Below, piece after piece: positions 13,560 through 22,055 of a stretch of 64,000 bases of DNA. Origin of the DNA: Acholeplasma oculi. Lineage in GTDB: Bacteria; Bacillota_I; Bacilli_A; Acholeplasmatales; Acholeplasmataceae. A program made the position numbers and the translations under genes. Location of the stretch: positions 310,001 through 374,000 of the forward strand of contig NZ_FUZK01000001.1 in assembly GCF_900166985.1 (NCBI RefSeq). Direction: 5' to 3'. How positions within the stretch are numbered: the first letter of the stretch is position 1; the number at the start of each line of letters is the position of its first letter. Under the pieces are notes generated by a model, which saw only the letters and a program-made list of their open reading frames with translations, was not told the DNA's origin and did no database searches.

Positions 13560-16500
13560 TCAGTTTTCATCCATCATGTAAGCAGCTTGATTAATAACAT
13601 TTTCCATGGCTTCTTTTTCATACTCTGGTGGATAATTATACTTTTTTAATAATTCCTTTATCTTGACTCTCATTGTAGCTTGAGTTGCTTTTTTCTTTGT
13701 CCAATCAGATGTAGCATATTCCTCAACTGTGGCTCTTAATTCTTGAGCAATCAATTTTAATGTTTCATCCTTCATCAACTCTTTTGCTGACTTATTTCTA
13801 ATAAGTGCATCATAAAAAGCACGCTCTCTACCATATAGACCATTAGATGTTGCTTTATCTTCATCATCAACAACATCATGGGCAAAATCAATAATTTCAG
13901 TGATTGTTTTTACAGTGTCAAAAAGCCCATCACGATCATGATATGTTTTAAGAATTCTTCTAAGTCGTTCTGAATACTCCTGAGATTTAAACATGTTATG
14001 CTTTCTTGATTCATGAATAGCTCTTTCAAGTAATTTCTTGATAATTTCTATAAATACGTGTGGTGGATTATTTTTTCTCAATTCATCAATCTTTTCTGGT
14101 CTAAGCAAGTCAATAACATTGCTATCATCTCTTGCTTTAGTTAAGACTTTGACCTCATCAGATTGTAATGCGTCTGCTAATAGTTCTTTTACATGATTAT
14201 TGATTTCTGAAATTGATACTTTTGAAGTTCCAAATCTTAGTTTAAGCAGATAACTTCTTACAGCTAAATAGTAGAAAATATCTTCTTTTTGTTCAAGAGT
14301 ACAAACACCAGAACAGATTACAAAAGTCTGCTTAATGGCTAGTGATAAATCTTCTATGAAAATTGTTTCTTGTTTTTTATCTTTAATGATAAATTCAACA
14401 CCATCTTGAATTGCTTTAAATCGTTTAAGAGCATTATCTGTATAGAATCCCACTTTTTCTACTTTGACAAAAAGTTCATTTAAAATAGATAGTTTTTCTT
14501 TCAACAGATTATAAGCTTCTTTTTGAATATCTTGAATGTTAAAATCTCGGTCTCTAGCCGTATACTCTTCCAATGCATTTTCAAGCAATTTATTCAAACC
14601 TATGTAATCAACAATCAATCCATGCTCCTTACCTGGATATACTCTATTAACTCTAGCAATTGCTTGCATTAATGCATGTGATTTTAAGCGTTTAAAAAAG
14701 TATATAACATCTAAATCTGGTACATCAAAACCTGTTAGCCACATGTCAACAACAATTGCAATTTTATACTTAGAATCTTCTTTTTTAAATTCCTCTGCTA
14801 GTTCCTTACGATATGCGGAGTTTTTAAATAAATCACGCATCTCTTCAGTATCTTTATTTGATTCAGTTACCACCGGAATGACTATATCGGTATACTCTGG
14901 TTTTTGCTCTATCATAAAATTATAAAGCTTTATTGCTGATTTTCTCGTTGATACAACAATCATTGCTTTACCGTGGAGAAAGTCTTTTCTACCATCATAA
15001 TGTTCGAGGATATCAATGGCAAGTCGTCTTAAAACATCATCATCTTCTAAAATGACTTTTAACTTTGACATTTCTTTCTTTGATTTGTCAATGGCCTCTG
15101 AAGTTGCCTGACCTGTTGTTTCTAAAGATTTATAGTAATCATCTATTTGATTGATTACTTTTTCATCTGTCCATATTTTTGCAAGTCTGCCTTCGTAAAA
15201 GATTCTAACCGTTGATCCGTCAATCACCGATTGTGTCATGTCATACGTATCAATTACATTACCATAAACATCAGCTGTCGATTTTTCTTTTGTTGTTACT
15301 GGTGTCCCAGTAAAGCCAATGAAGGTTGCATTAGGTAACGTTTCTCTAATGTATTTTTCTGTACCAAACTTAGTAATTAATTCATACTCTTGATTTTCTT
15401 TATCGTATTTGTAAGATATTTTTTCATAGACACCATAATGTCCTCTATGCGCCTCATCGGCCATAACAATAATATTGTCTCTTAAATTTGGTCTAACATC
15501 ATTTTTATCAAATTTCGCAATGACAGATAAAATGATACCGCCTTGTTGCACTTCTTCAATCTTTTGAACCAAATCTTTTCTTGAAGTCGTAAAGGTTGGT
15601 GTTACATTTAAGAACTCTTTTGCACTTTCAAATGTTTTATATATTTGATCATCTAAATCAATTCTATCTGTCAAAACAATGATAGTTGGCACATTTAAAT
15701 CTTTTTCTAACATAAGTCGATGCGCAAGCATAACCATTGAAAAGCTCTTTCCACTTCCCTGTGTATGCCATACAATACCAGCTTTTCCATCGCCATGAGG
15801 TAACTTACTATTTTTAATACTTTCAAGTGATCTTAGAACACCAAAATACTGGAAGTATTGCGCCATAATCTTAGTTGATTTTCTATTTTTGTTATCTATA
15901 AAAAAGATGTGATGTTGAATAACATCCAACAATCTTTTCGGTTCTAATAAGCCGTCAACAAAGATTTGTAGTTTGTTGATACATGAATCATCATAGCCTG
16001 GTTCACCATCAATGCTTTTCCATTCATTAAATCGATCAAGTTTTGAAGTTAATGTACCTACCTTTATATGAACACCATCACTGATAACTAAAAATGCATT
16101 ATAATTAAATAGCGTTGGAATATCATAACGATATCCACTATTTTCTGTATTTGATCCAAGTTGCATATATGCATTTTCAAGGGTTGTTGAATCATCATCT
16201 ATATCAATCGATTTTAATTCCATAAGAATCAATGGTATACCGTTAATGAATATAATGACATCTGGTTTTCTATTACTTCTTTCTCTTGATTCATTAAAAA
16301 CAATTTGATGGGAAATTTGAAATACATTATTGTTAACATTTACGAAATCAATGAGTTTAATTGTTGGATTAACATCAGAAAAATCATCATCAACAGTAAT
16401 ACCATTGACAAGATAGTTATGAAATATTCTATTTCTTTCAAACAAAGATGGATTATCAATAAATTTTATCCTTTTGACTACTTCTAGAATTATTTCTGAT

Positions 16501-16685
16501 CTAACATCAGGATTTATTAATCGAAGTTGTTCAATCAATAACTTATCATTAATAAAATCATTTAGATTTCTTGTAGATATCCATGAATCTGTTTCATTAT
16601 CCATGTATTGATACAAATCATGTTTATCAATTAAAGCAATCAATGCATTTTCTAACTCAGATTCACTAAATTTATAGCTACTCAT
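13560..16685 (-). CDS. hsdR: Type I restriction enzyme, R (motor and nuclease) subunit
   Basis: This 1041-aa protein is the translocating, cutting subunit of a type I R-M complex. The N-terminal PD-ExK nuclease is seen in KPDVIIFINGIPLILMELK (about residues 138-157). The helicase has a Walker A loop at HTQGSGKSFSM (about 309), a DEAH box at about 411 and motif VI AIARVNRVYPGKEHG near 685. The length is normal for the family. It overlaps the small winged-helix gene by 4 bases. It is separated from hsdS/hsdM by a silent hsdS cassette and a recombinase, so it depends on its own promoter near 16.9 kb. Confidence 0.97.
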   Translation of the reverse strand: MSSYKFSESELENALIALIDKHDLYQYMDNETDSWISTRNLNDFINDKLLIEQLRLINPDVRSEIILEVVKRIKFIDNPSLFERNRIFHNYLVNGITVDDDFSDVNPTIKLIDFVNVNNNVFQISHQIVFNESRERSNRKPDVIIFINGIPLILMELKSIDIDDDSTTLENAYMQLGSNTENSGYRYDIPTLFNYNAFLVISDGVHIKVGTLTSKLDRFNEWKSIDGEPGYDDSCINKLQIFVDGLLEPKRLLDVIQHHIFFIDNKNRKSTKIMAQYFQYFGVLRSLESIKNSKLPHGDGKAGIVWHTQGSGKSFSMVMLAHRLMLEKDLNVPTIIVLTDRIDLDDQIYKTFESAKEFLNVTPTFTTSRKDLVQKIEEVQQGGIILSVIAKFDKNDVRPNLRDNIIVMADEAHRGHYGVYEKISYKYDKENQEYELITKFGTEKYIRETLPNATFIGFTGTPVTTKEKSTADVYGNVIDTYDMTQSVIDGSTVRIFYEGRLAKIWTDEKVINQIDDYYKSLETTGQATSEAIDKSKKEMSKLKVILEDDDVLRRLAIDILEHYDGRKDFLHGKAMIVVSTRKSAIKLYNFMIEQKPEYTDIVIPVVTESNKDTEEMRDLFKNSAYRKELAEEFKKEDSKYKIAIVVDMWLTGFDVPDLDVIYFFKRLKSHALMQAIARVNRVYPGKEHGLIVDYIGLNKLLENALEEYTARDRDFNIQDIQKEAYNLLKEKLSILNELFVKVEKVGFYTDNALKRFKAIQDGVEFIIKDKKQETIFIEDLSLAIKQTFVICSGVCTLEQKEDIFYYLAVRSYLLKLRFGTSKVSISEINNHVKELLADALQSDEVKVLTKARDDSNVIDLLRPEKIDELRKNNPPHVFIEIIKKLLERAIHESRKHNMFKSQEYSERLRRILKTYHDRDGLFDTVKTITEIIDFAHDVVDDEDKATSNGLYGRERAFYDALIRNKSAKELMKDETLKLIAQELRATVEEYATSDWTKKKATQATMRVKIKELLKKYNYPPEYEKEAMENVINQAAYMMDEN

Positions 16686-16888
16686 TTAATAATCCCCCAA
16701 TACCCTGTTTTTCTACTTCCAACTCTTTCAATTATGTTTTTCTCTTTTAAATTATGTATAATTCTAGATGTTTGACGTAAACTCTTCTTGATTTTGACCG
16801 ATAACTCTGGCAACGTCAAAAAGGGTTCTTTTTCAAGATTCTTGATAGTCTGCAATTCAATTTCTAACAATCTAATTTTTTTATCCAT
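16682..16888 (-). CDS. Small winged-helix DNA-binding protein coupled to hsdR
   Basis: The 68-aa protein carries an HTH (LTLPELSVKIKKSLRQTSRII) and a wing (IIERVGSRKTGYWGIIK). This fold resembles the C-terminal winged helix of AlbA/RecG-like proteins. It starts 7 bases before the hsdR leader ends and overlaps the hsdR start by ATGA, so the two are translationally coupled. CATGCCATT occurs twice just upstream of its TATAAT. This suggests autoregulation of restriction, similar in logic to C proteins of other R-M systems, but that is inference. The ribosome-binding site is weak. Confidence 0.65.
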   Translation of the reverse strand: MDKKIRLLEIELQTIKNLEKEPFLTLPELSVKIKKSLRQTSRIIHNLKEKNIIERVGSRKTGYWGIIK

Positions 16889-16894
16889 ATATTT

Positions 16895-16926
16895 ATTATA
16901 GCATTAATGGCATGATAAATGGCATG
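16895..16926 (-). promoter_or_regulatory. hsdR-operon promoter with direct-repeat operator
   Basis: On the minus strand an extended -10, TGCTATAAT, has TATAAT at 16895-16900. Directly upstream CATGCCATT occurs twice with a 12-base period (16906-16914 and 16918-16926), covering the -35 region. No good -35 hexamer is present. This layout suggests a regulated promoter; the coupled winged-helix protein is a candidate ligand. Confidence 0.5.
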
Positions 16927-16939
16927 TTATTTTATACAT

Positions 16940-17626
16940 TTGAAGTCTTCTATAATTGACACTATCGGAAGTATTGATGATTTGATTGAAAAAACCATAT
17001 TACAAAACAAGAAAATATTTAAATTAGTCTATCTTGAATTTGATAATCTAATCACTAACTATGATGAAAAAACATTTGCAGATTATGATTTTGTAAAGAT
17101 TATCACTTCCGGAATACAAACATTCGATAATAACAAAATATACATTGATACAGCATCTGTTTCTGATCACGAAATTGTATCAACCGATTACCACATTAGT
17201 CACTATAAAAGACCATCAAGAGCAAACATGCAACCATTAACTAATTCATCTTGGTTTGCAAAATTAAAAGATAGTCCTAAGTACATAAAGGTTGATGAAT
17301 ATTCTCATAGTGAACTCAACGAAATGATTTTTTCTACTGGATTTTTAGGTCTAAAATGTACAAACAAATATGTAAACAACTATATTTATACCTTGATTTC
17401 CTCAGATAAATTCCAAGAACAAAAAAATAGAGTTAGTGTTGGTGCTACAATGCAAAGCATAAATAATGATGTTTTTAAATCTTTACTTGTTCCTAATATA
17501 GATACAGATAAAATAGAGAGTTTTGGTAAATTAGTTGATGAATATTATCAAAAGATCCACATAAATTCACGAAAAATCAAAGAATTGAGATTATTAAAGG
17601 CAAAACTACTTGATAAATTCTTTTAA
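16940..17626 (+). pseudogene. Silent hsdS 3' half (second target-recognition domain)
   Basis: This encodes the HsdS linker (IIDTIGSIDDLIEK), a target-recognition domain and the family-typical C-terminus KIKELRLLKAKLLDKFF, which mirrors KIDALKKLKKQLLDKFF in the expressed gene. The first recognition domain is missing and no ribosome-binding site fits, so it is not expressed as it stands. The TRD sequence is unlike that in the complete gene. An inversion between IR-A and IR-B would join it in frame to the first half of hsdS and give new DNA specificity. The frame is open from 16919, but homology begins near 16950. Confidence 0.85.
16952..16993 (+). repeat. hsdS recombination repeat IR-A
   Basis: Thirty-nine of 42 bases match IR-B (19084-19125) in inverted orientation, including TTGACACTATCGGAAGT without mismatch. 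It encodes the linker IIDTIGSIDDLIEK of the silent second-half cassette. The ten-base core TTGACACTAT (16956-16965) is common to all three copies. Confidence 0.85.
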
Positions 17627-17674
17627 TGAGTAGTAAATACTTCTTAGACTATTTAGTTTAAGGAGACGAAATAC

Positions 17675-18481
17675 ATGAAAATTAATGATTTTAAAAAATG
17701 GTTGTTGAATCAAAATCTTTCAGAAAACACCATTAATGCTTACGTTTATGCGGTAAAAGAATACTATTCAAATTATAAAAAAATCGATAAGGAAAAATTG
17801 CTTTCATACAAAGGGTATTTAATTGAAAAAAACAAAGCAAAAACAGTCAATTTAAGACTTCAAGGTGTGAACAAATATCTTGAATATTTAGAAGAATCTG
17901 CATTAAAACTTAAATTTGTAAAAATACAACAAAAATCATTCTTAGAAAATGTCATATCAAATTCAGACTATGAATTTTTTAAAAATAAACTTAAAAAAGA
18001 TGATAATTTATCTTGGTATTTTGTTGTAAGGTACCTAGCAGCAACTGGAGCTAGAGTATCTGAACTTGTTAGTATTAAAATAGAACATGTTGAACAAGGT
18101 TATATTGATTTATATACCAAAGGTGGAAAAATAAGAAGAATATTTATTCCTAAAAAACTTACTAAAGAAACAAAAGTATGGCTAAATAATATGTCCAGAT
18201 CATCTGGATATTTATTTCTAAATAAAAATGGTGAGCAAATATCCACAAGAGGCATTGCTCACCACCTCAAAGAACTGGCAAGAAAATATAACATGAATGA
18301 GAAAGTTGTATACCCACACTCATTTAGACATTTGTTTGGCAAGAACTTTATTAGTAAGTATAAAGATATTGCTTTGCTAGCTGACCTTATGGGACATGAT
18401 TCAATTGAAACAACGAGGATATACTTGAGACGTACTAGCGAAGAACAGCAAGAAATTGTAGATAAAATTGTAAATTGGTAG
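17675..18481 (+). CDS. Tyrosine recombinase, likely hsdS invertase
   Basis: This 268-aa XerC/D-like protein has an N-terminal SAM-like core-binding domain (residues 1-85) and a catalytic domain with TGARVSELVSI (first Arg about residue 126), HSFRHLFG (H-x-x-R), GHDSIETTRIY and the nucleophilic Tyr near residue 249. AAGGAG precedes the start. It lies between the complete hsdS and the silent 3' half, inside the segment bounded by IR-A and IR-B. Recombinases in this position invert hsdS in streptococci and other bacteria. Its orientation relative to its surroundings would change with each A-B inversion. Confidence 0.9.
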   Translation: MKINDFKKWLLNQNLSENTINAYVYAVKEYYSNYKKIDKEKLLSYKGYLIEKNKAKTVNLRLQGVNKYLEYLEESALKLKFVKIQQKSFLENVISNSDYEFFKNKLKKDDNLSWYFVVRYLAATGARVSELVSIKIEHVEQGYIDLYTKGGKIRRIFIPKKLTKETKVWLNNMSRSSGYLFLNKNGEQISTRGIAHHLKELARKYNMNEKVVYPHSFRHLFGKNFISKYKDIALLADLMGHDSIETTRIYLRRTSEEQQEIVDKIVNW

Positions 18482-18483
18482 TT

Positions 18484-19587
18484 CTAGAAAAATTTATCTA
18501 ACAATTGTTTCTTTAATTTCTTAAGGGCATCGATTTTTAACGCAACTGATATCATATTATTCTTAATCAGATTCAACCGCTCGCTGTAATTTTCAGAGAA
18601 TGGAATACTAGAATTGGAAAGTATTTCCTTATTTATTGATTGCTGTGCAGCGCCATTCTTAAGTAATTTAACTACCGACATTGACTTTCTTATACCAAAA
18701 TATATTGAACCTTGATAAATTGATTTGTGTGCTTTTAAAACTGCAGTAGATTGATTGAAATAAAACTCATCTGATAATAGTGATATTTTCGTTTCATCTG
18801 GTTCCATTATTGATAAAATAGTATCGCCAGTGCTACCTGATTTAGTAGCACTTTTTTTTATTCCTTCATCTGTTATATATTCACTTTCTTTAATGATTAC
18901 AGGTATATTTGTAACTGCGCCAGAATTTAACCACTTATTATTACCACCCCAAAACTCACCTTTTTTTCGTGATGGTGTTCCTCCTAGAGATATATCGCAT
19001 AGTTTTGTAATATCTAATTGCGGATTTATTGAATCAGTTATAGCATCACCAAATTCAATTAATTTTTGAATAATTTGATCATGTTTTTCAATCAAATCAT
19101 CGACACTTCCGATAGTGTCAACTATGTGTTGTTGCAAAATTGGATTTGGAAAATCAAATGGTATATTTCTAATTTCTGTCATACTAAGATTTTTTTGCAC
19201 TGATCCTTTTGAAATTGACATCATATAAGATTTATTTTTTTGAAACCAATAATATAAATATTCAGGTAACAAATCTTTTACTTTAATATCAATTTTGGCT
19301 ATATTGCTTCCTAAATGCAAATGAAATCCCGGTTTATTTAACCAACAATCCCCTACATTCGCAACATAACAAAATAAAAGGCTATATTTATTTACTATAC
19401 TTCTAGGAAGTCTAAATGATAATTCTTGATCTATATACTTAACATCATCTAGATTTAAATGATTATTTTTGATATTTACACCTTGGATAACAGGTATTCC
19501 ATCACTCTTAAAATTCCCCGAAAGATAATTAGTATATTCAAAACCTGCTAATTTCGTTATATATGTTACATCTCCTAATTTTTTCAT
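18484..19587 (-). CDS. hsdS: Type I restriction-modification specificity subunit (expressed copy)
   Basis: The 367-aa protein has two target-recognition domains, each followed by a helical conserved region: first TRD (residues 1-150), linker LQQHIVDTIGSVDDLIEKH, second TRD beginning near DITKLCDISLGGTPSR, and C-terminus LKKQLLDKFF. It sets the DNA sequence read by HsdM and HsdR. I start at 19587 (MKKLGDVTYITK), seven bases after GGAG; the frame is open 23 codons upstream. The start lies head to head, about 30 bases from the silent first-half cassette at 19619. It is about 500 bases downstream of hsdM, so an uncoupled promoter is likely. Confidence 0.93.
   Translation of the reverse strand: MKKLGDVTYITKLAGFEYTNYLSGNFKSDGIPVIQGVNIKNNHLNLDDVKYIDQELSFRLPRSIVNKYSLLFCYVANVGDCWLNKPGFHLHLGSNIAKIDIKVKDLLPEYLYYWFQKNKSYMMSISKGSVQKNLSMTEIRNIPFDFPNPILQQHIVDTIGSVDDLIEKHDQIIQKLIEFGDAITDSINPQLDITKLCDISLGGTPSRKKGEFWGGNNKWLNSGAVTNIPVIIKESEYITDEGIKKSATKSGSTGDTILSIMEPDETKISLLSDEFYFNQSTAVLKAHKSIYQGSIYFGIRKSMSVVKLLKNGAAQQSINKEILSNSSIPFSENYSERLNLIKNNMISVALKIDALKKLKKQLLDKFF
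19084..19137 (-). repeat. hsdS recombination repeat IR-B
   Basis: This copy lies at the linker between the two TRDs of the complete hsdS. Positions 19084-19125 match IR-A (39 of 42), and 19112-19137 match IR-C over 26 bases without mismatch, both in inverted orientation. It is the shared partner in both possible inversions. Core at 19112-19121. Confidence 0.88.
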
Positions 19588-19618
19588 TATAAACTCCATT
19601 TCTGAAAGGAAAGATTTT

Positions 19619-20097
19619 ATGAAACTTGAACTTTTTGTTAATGTGTCCTCTAGCAAACGTATATTTGCTAGTCAATACACTAAAACTGGTATTCCATTTT
19701 ATAGAGGTAAAGAAATTACTCTTTTACAAAATAAAAATAAAATTAACGAATCACTATTTATCGATGAATTTATCTATAAAAATTTTTTAGAAAAATACAA
19801 CGTTCCACAATTTGAAGATATTTTTGTTACTGCCGTTGGAACTATAGGTTCAATCTATATTTCAGATGGACACAATTTTTATTTTAAAGATGGAAATATA
19901 ATATGGCTAAATCAATATGATCGGTCAAAAATAGTTCCAAAATATCTTTATTACTACTTAACTTCCTATATGGGACAATCACATTTAAACTCTTTATTGA
20001 TAGGATCATCTCAACAAGCAATAACAATAGATAAATTAAAATCTATTGATATCCGCTTGCCGAATCTAAAATTGCAACAACACATAGTTGACACTAT
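19619..20097 (+). pseudogene. Silent hsdS 5' half (first target-recognition domain)
   Basis: The frame has its own AAAGGAAAG site and ATG (MKLELFVNVSSSKRIF), encodes one complete TRD (GIPFYRGKEI near residue 25, IVPKYLYYYL near residue 110) and reaches LKLQQHIVDTI, the same linker as the expressed gene. There homology stops. The remaining open frame to 20194 is antisense to hsdM and is not hsdS. A truncated product of about 160 aa could be made, but its role is unknown. Inversion between IR-B and IR-C would swap this TRD with the one in use. Confidence 0.88.
20072..20097 (+). repeat. hsdS recombination repeat IR-C
   Basis: Twenty-six bases are identical to IR-B in inverted orientation. The core TTGACACTAT lies at 20088-20097. 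The TAG stop codon of hsdM (20094-20096, minus strand) is inside this core. Confidence 0.88.
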
Positions 20098-21599
20098 TCA
20101 CCACTTACGTTTTTCATTAACATTTCTTTTACTTTCTTTTCTAATTCTTCTGATTCTTCAAATAATTTTAGCAATTCAAGTGAAGTTTTTTTGATTTCTT
20201 CTTGAATTTCTTCTTGACTCATCTTGTTTGAATCATCAACACCAACATATCTTCCTGGTACTAGTGTATAGTCTGCTTCTCTTATTTCTTCAATTGAAGC
20301 AACCTTACAAAATCCTTTGACATCTTCATAATTATTTTTATTAATCCAATTATGATGGGTAGTTGATAATTTATCGATATCCTCTTGAGATAATTCTCTA
20401 ATCTTTCGATCAATCATATGACCCATATTTCTTGCATCTATGAAAAGGACATCTTTGCTCTTTTTACCTTCTTTTAAAAACCAAAGTGCAACAGGAATTG
20501 TGACATTAAAGAATAAATTAGTTGGCATCGTAATAATACATTCAACAACACCTGCTTCTAACATGTTTTTTCTTATTTCATATTCTTGCTTGTTGCTAGT
20601 TGATAATGATCCATTCGCTAAAACAAAGCCAGCTTTTCCATTAGGTGCAAGTTTACTATACATATGTTGAATCCAAGCATAGTTTGCATTCCCTTCAGGT
20701 GGTGTACCAAATTTCCATCTAGGATCCCCAACTAATGCTGGTTGACCATAATCTTTTATATTAAATGGAGGATTTGCAAGCACGTATTTTGCTCGTAAAT
20801 TTTTATGTTTATCCTCATGAAATGTATCTCCGAATGAATCACCGAGATTTGCCTCTACACCTCTTACAGCTAAATTCATTTTTGCTAGACGCCAGGTCTG
20901 AGGATTTAATTCTTGCCCATAAACGGATACCGCATCAACATTACCCTGATGTGCTGAAACAAATTCGCCAACAGATACAAACATGCCCCCAGTGCCACAA
21001 GCAGGATCGTAAACCTTCCCATCTTTTGGATCTAGAATTGCTACTAACAATTTAACAATTGATCTAGGAGTAAAAAACTCTCCACCTTTCCCAAGTAGAC
21101 TTGAAAATTTACCCATGAAATATTCATATACTCTACCAATAAAATCTTGTTCACTATGACCAAAAACTAATTGGTTAGTAAACAAATCGACTACTTCGCC
21201 TAAACGTCTTTTATCAATATCAGATTTCGAGAATACTTTGGGAAGAATTCCTTTGAACTCTGGATTTTCTGTTTCAATTTCAATAAATGCGTTATCTAAT
21301 AACTGTCCTAAGTTAAAAATACGTCCTTGTTCATCGGTATAATCTGCTTTAGTGTAATTTTTAATAAAGTTCCATCTTGCTTTTTCTGGCACTAGGAATA
21401 TATGCAACATTTCATAATAATCTTTATCTGATACATCTTTACCTTCTTTAAGTAATTCTTGATATCTAACTTCAAATTTATCAGAAACATACTTAAGAAA
21501 TATTAAGCCCATCGTAACATTCATGTAATCAACTGGTGCAATTGCACCAATCATTTTATTTGCAGCATCCCATAAAACTTTTTCTTCTATTGTAGCCAT
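20094..21599 (-). CDS. hsdM: Type I restriction-modification DNA methyltransferase subunit
   Basis: The 501-aa N6-adenine methyltransferase has an N-terminal helical HsdM domain (residues 1-140), the SAM-binding segment VYDPACGTGGMF near residue 197 and the catalytic motif NPPFN near 278. It ends in a coiled-coil-like Glu/Lys-rich tail. GGGGGAA precedes the start, and an extended -10 TGCTATAAT (21651-21659) resembles that of the hsdR promoter. It forms the methylase with HsdS. The stop codon lies in recombination repeat IR-C, so hsdM is intact in either orientation because the repeat is identical on both sides. Confidence 0.96.
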   Translation of the reverse strand: MATIEEKVLWDAANKMIGAIAPVDYMNVTMGLIFLKYVSDKFEVRYQELLKEGKDVSDKDYYEMLHIFLVPEKARWNFIKNYTKADYTDEQGRIFNLGQLLDNAFIEIETENPEFKGILPKVFSKSDIDKRRLGEVVDLFTNQLVFGHSEQDFIGRVYEYFMGKFSSLLGKGGEFFTPRSIVKLLVAILDPKDGKVYDPACGTGGMFVSVGEFVSAHQGNVDAVSVYGQELNPQTWRLAKMNLAVRGVEANLGDSFGDTFHEDKHKNLRAKYVLANPPFNIKDYGQPALVGDPRWKFGTPPEGNANYAWIQHMYSKLAPNGKAGFVLANGSLSTSNKQEYEIRKNMLEAGVVECIITMPTNLFFNVTIPVALWFLKEGKKSKDVLFIDARNMGHMIDRKIRELSQEDIDKLSTTHHNWINKNNYEDVKGFCKVASIEEIREADYTLVPGRYVGVDDSNKMSQEEIQEEIKKTSLELLKLFEESEELEKKVKEMLMKNVSGE

Positions 21600-21650
21600 A
21601 AGTTCCCCCGAAGTATATTTTAATAAAAACCAATAAATTTCATTACTTGA

Positions 21651-21659
21651 ATTATAGCA
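21651..21659 (-). promoter_or_regulatory. Extended -10 promoter for hsdM
   Basis: TGCTATAAT on the minus strand, about 50 bases upstream of the hsdM start. The same nine bases are in front of the winged-helix/hsdR operon. No good -35 hexamer is seen at 17 bases. Confidence 0.5.
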
Positions 21660-21707
21660 TACGACCTCATTTTTATAAAGTCTTTCCCAAAAAATGAAGC
21701 CAATTCA

Positions 21708-21887
21708 TCATTCGTTTATTATTTTAGATTCACTTGAAAAAGTGATTTTATCATTTCTATCATATTTATCATTTCTATCATTTTGATCGATTGATTTGAT
21801 ATCTTTATTCTTATATCTATACTCTAATCTCTTATCTCTAAACTCTATGTGGACATTTGCGTGTACTTTTATGTGGACATTGTCCAC
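21708..21887 (-). pseudogene. Possible C-terminal remnant of a replication-type protein
   Basis: Within the 450-base gap before the serine recombinases, a 59-codon frame on the minus strand (GTG at 21887) encodes a low-complexity, highly charged tail: VDNVHIKVHANVHIEF, then Asp/Lys/Arg-rich repeats such as DQNDRNDKYDRNDK. Tails of this style occur in phage replisome-organiser and plasmid replication proteins of Firmicutes. A stop lies just upstream in frame and no ribosome-binding site is seen, so it is at most a leftover. Tandem repeats in the DNA (TTTATCATTTCTATCAT, twice) could also produce it by chance. Confidence 0.25.
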
Positions 21888-21923
21888 GCATGACTTCGAG
21901 CTTTAGTTTTATGATGTCAAATT

Positions 21924-21943
21924 ATGCTGTGAGCCAACCCATA
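21924..21943 (-). repeat. 20-bp block, third copy, inverted
   Basis: On the minus strand this reads ATGGGTTGGCTCACAGCATA, one base different from the 20-base block at 1321-1340 and 6127-6146. It lies about 110 bases before the first serine recombinase gene. An 8-bp inverted repeat (ATTACTAA/TTAGTAAT, 21945-21976) adjoins it. Both are candidates for an attachment or operator site. Confidence 0.55.
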
Positions 21944-22055
21944 GATTACTAAAGTGTTTGATAAAATCTTAGTAATTGATGAAAGACTTGATTAAAAGAA
22001 ACACTATGGTAAAACAAAAAGGACTTAAGCAATCTTAGAAAAGGATGTATCCATT

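Noticed and set aside
20098-20194. Continuation of the silent hsdS 5' half beyond the repeat
   Set aside because: Homology to HsdS ends at the linker; the rest is antisense to hsdM and hydrophobic only because of that.
20765-21055. Plus-strand 96-codon frame
   Set aside because: Antisense to hsdM across the SAM-binding motif; no ribosome-binding site or recognisable domain.
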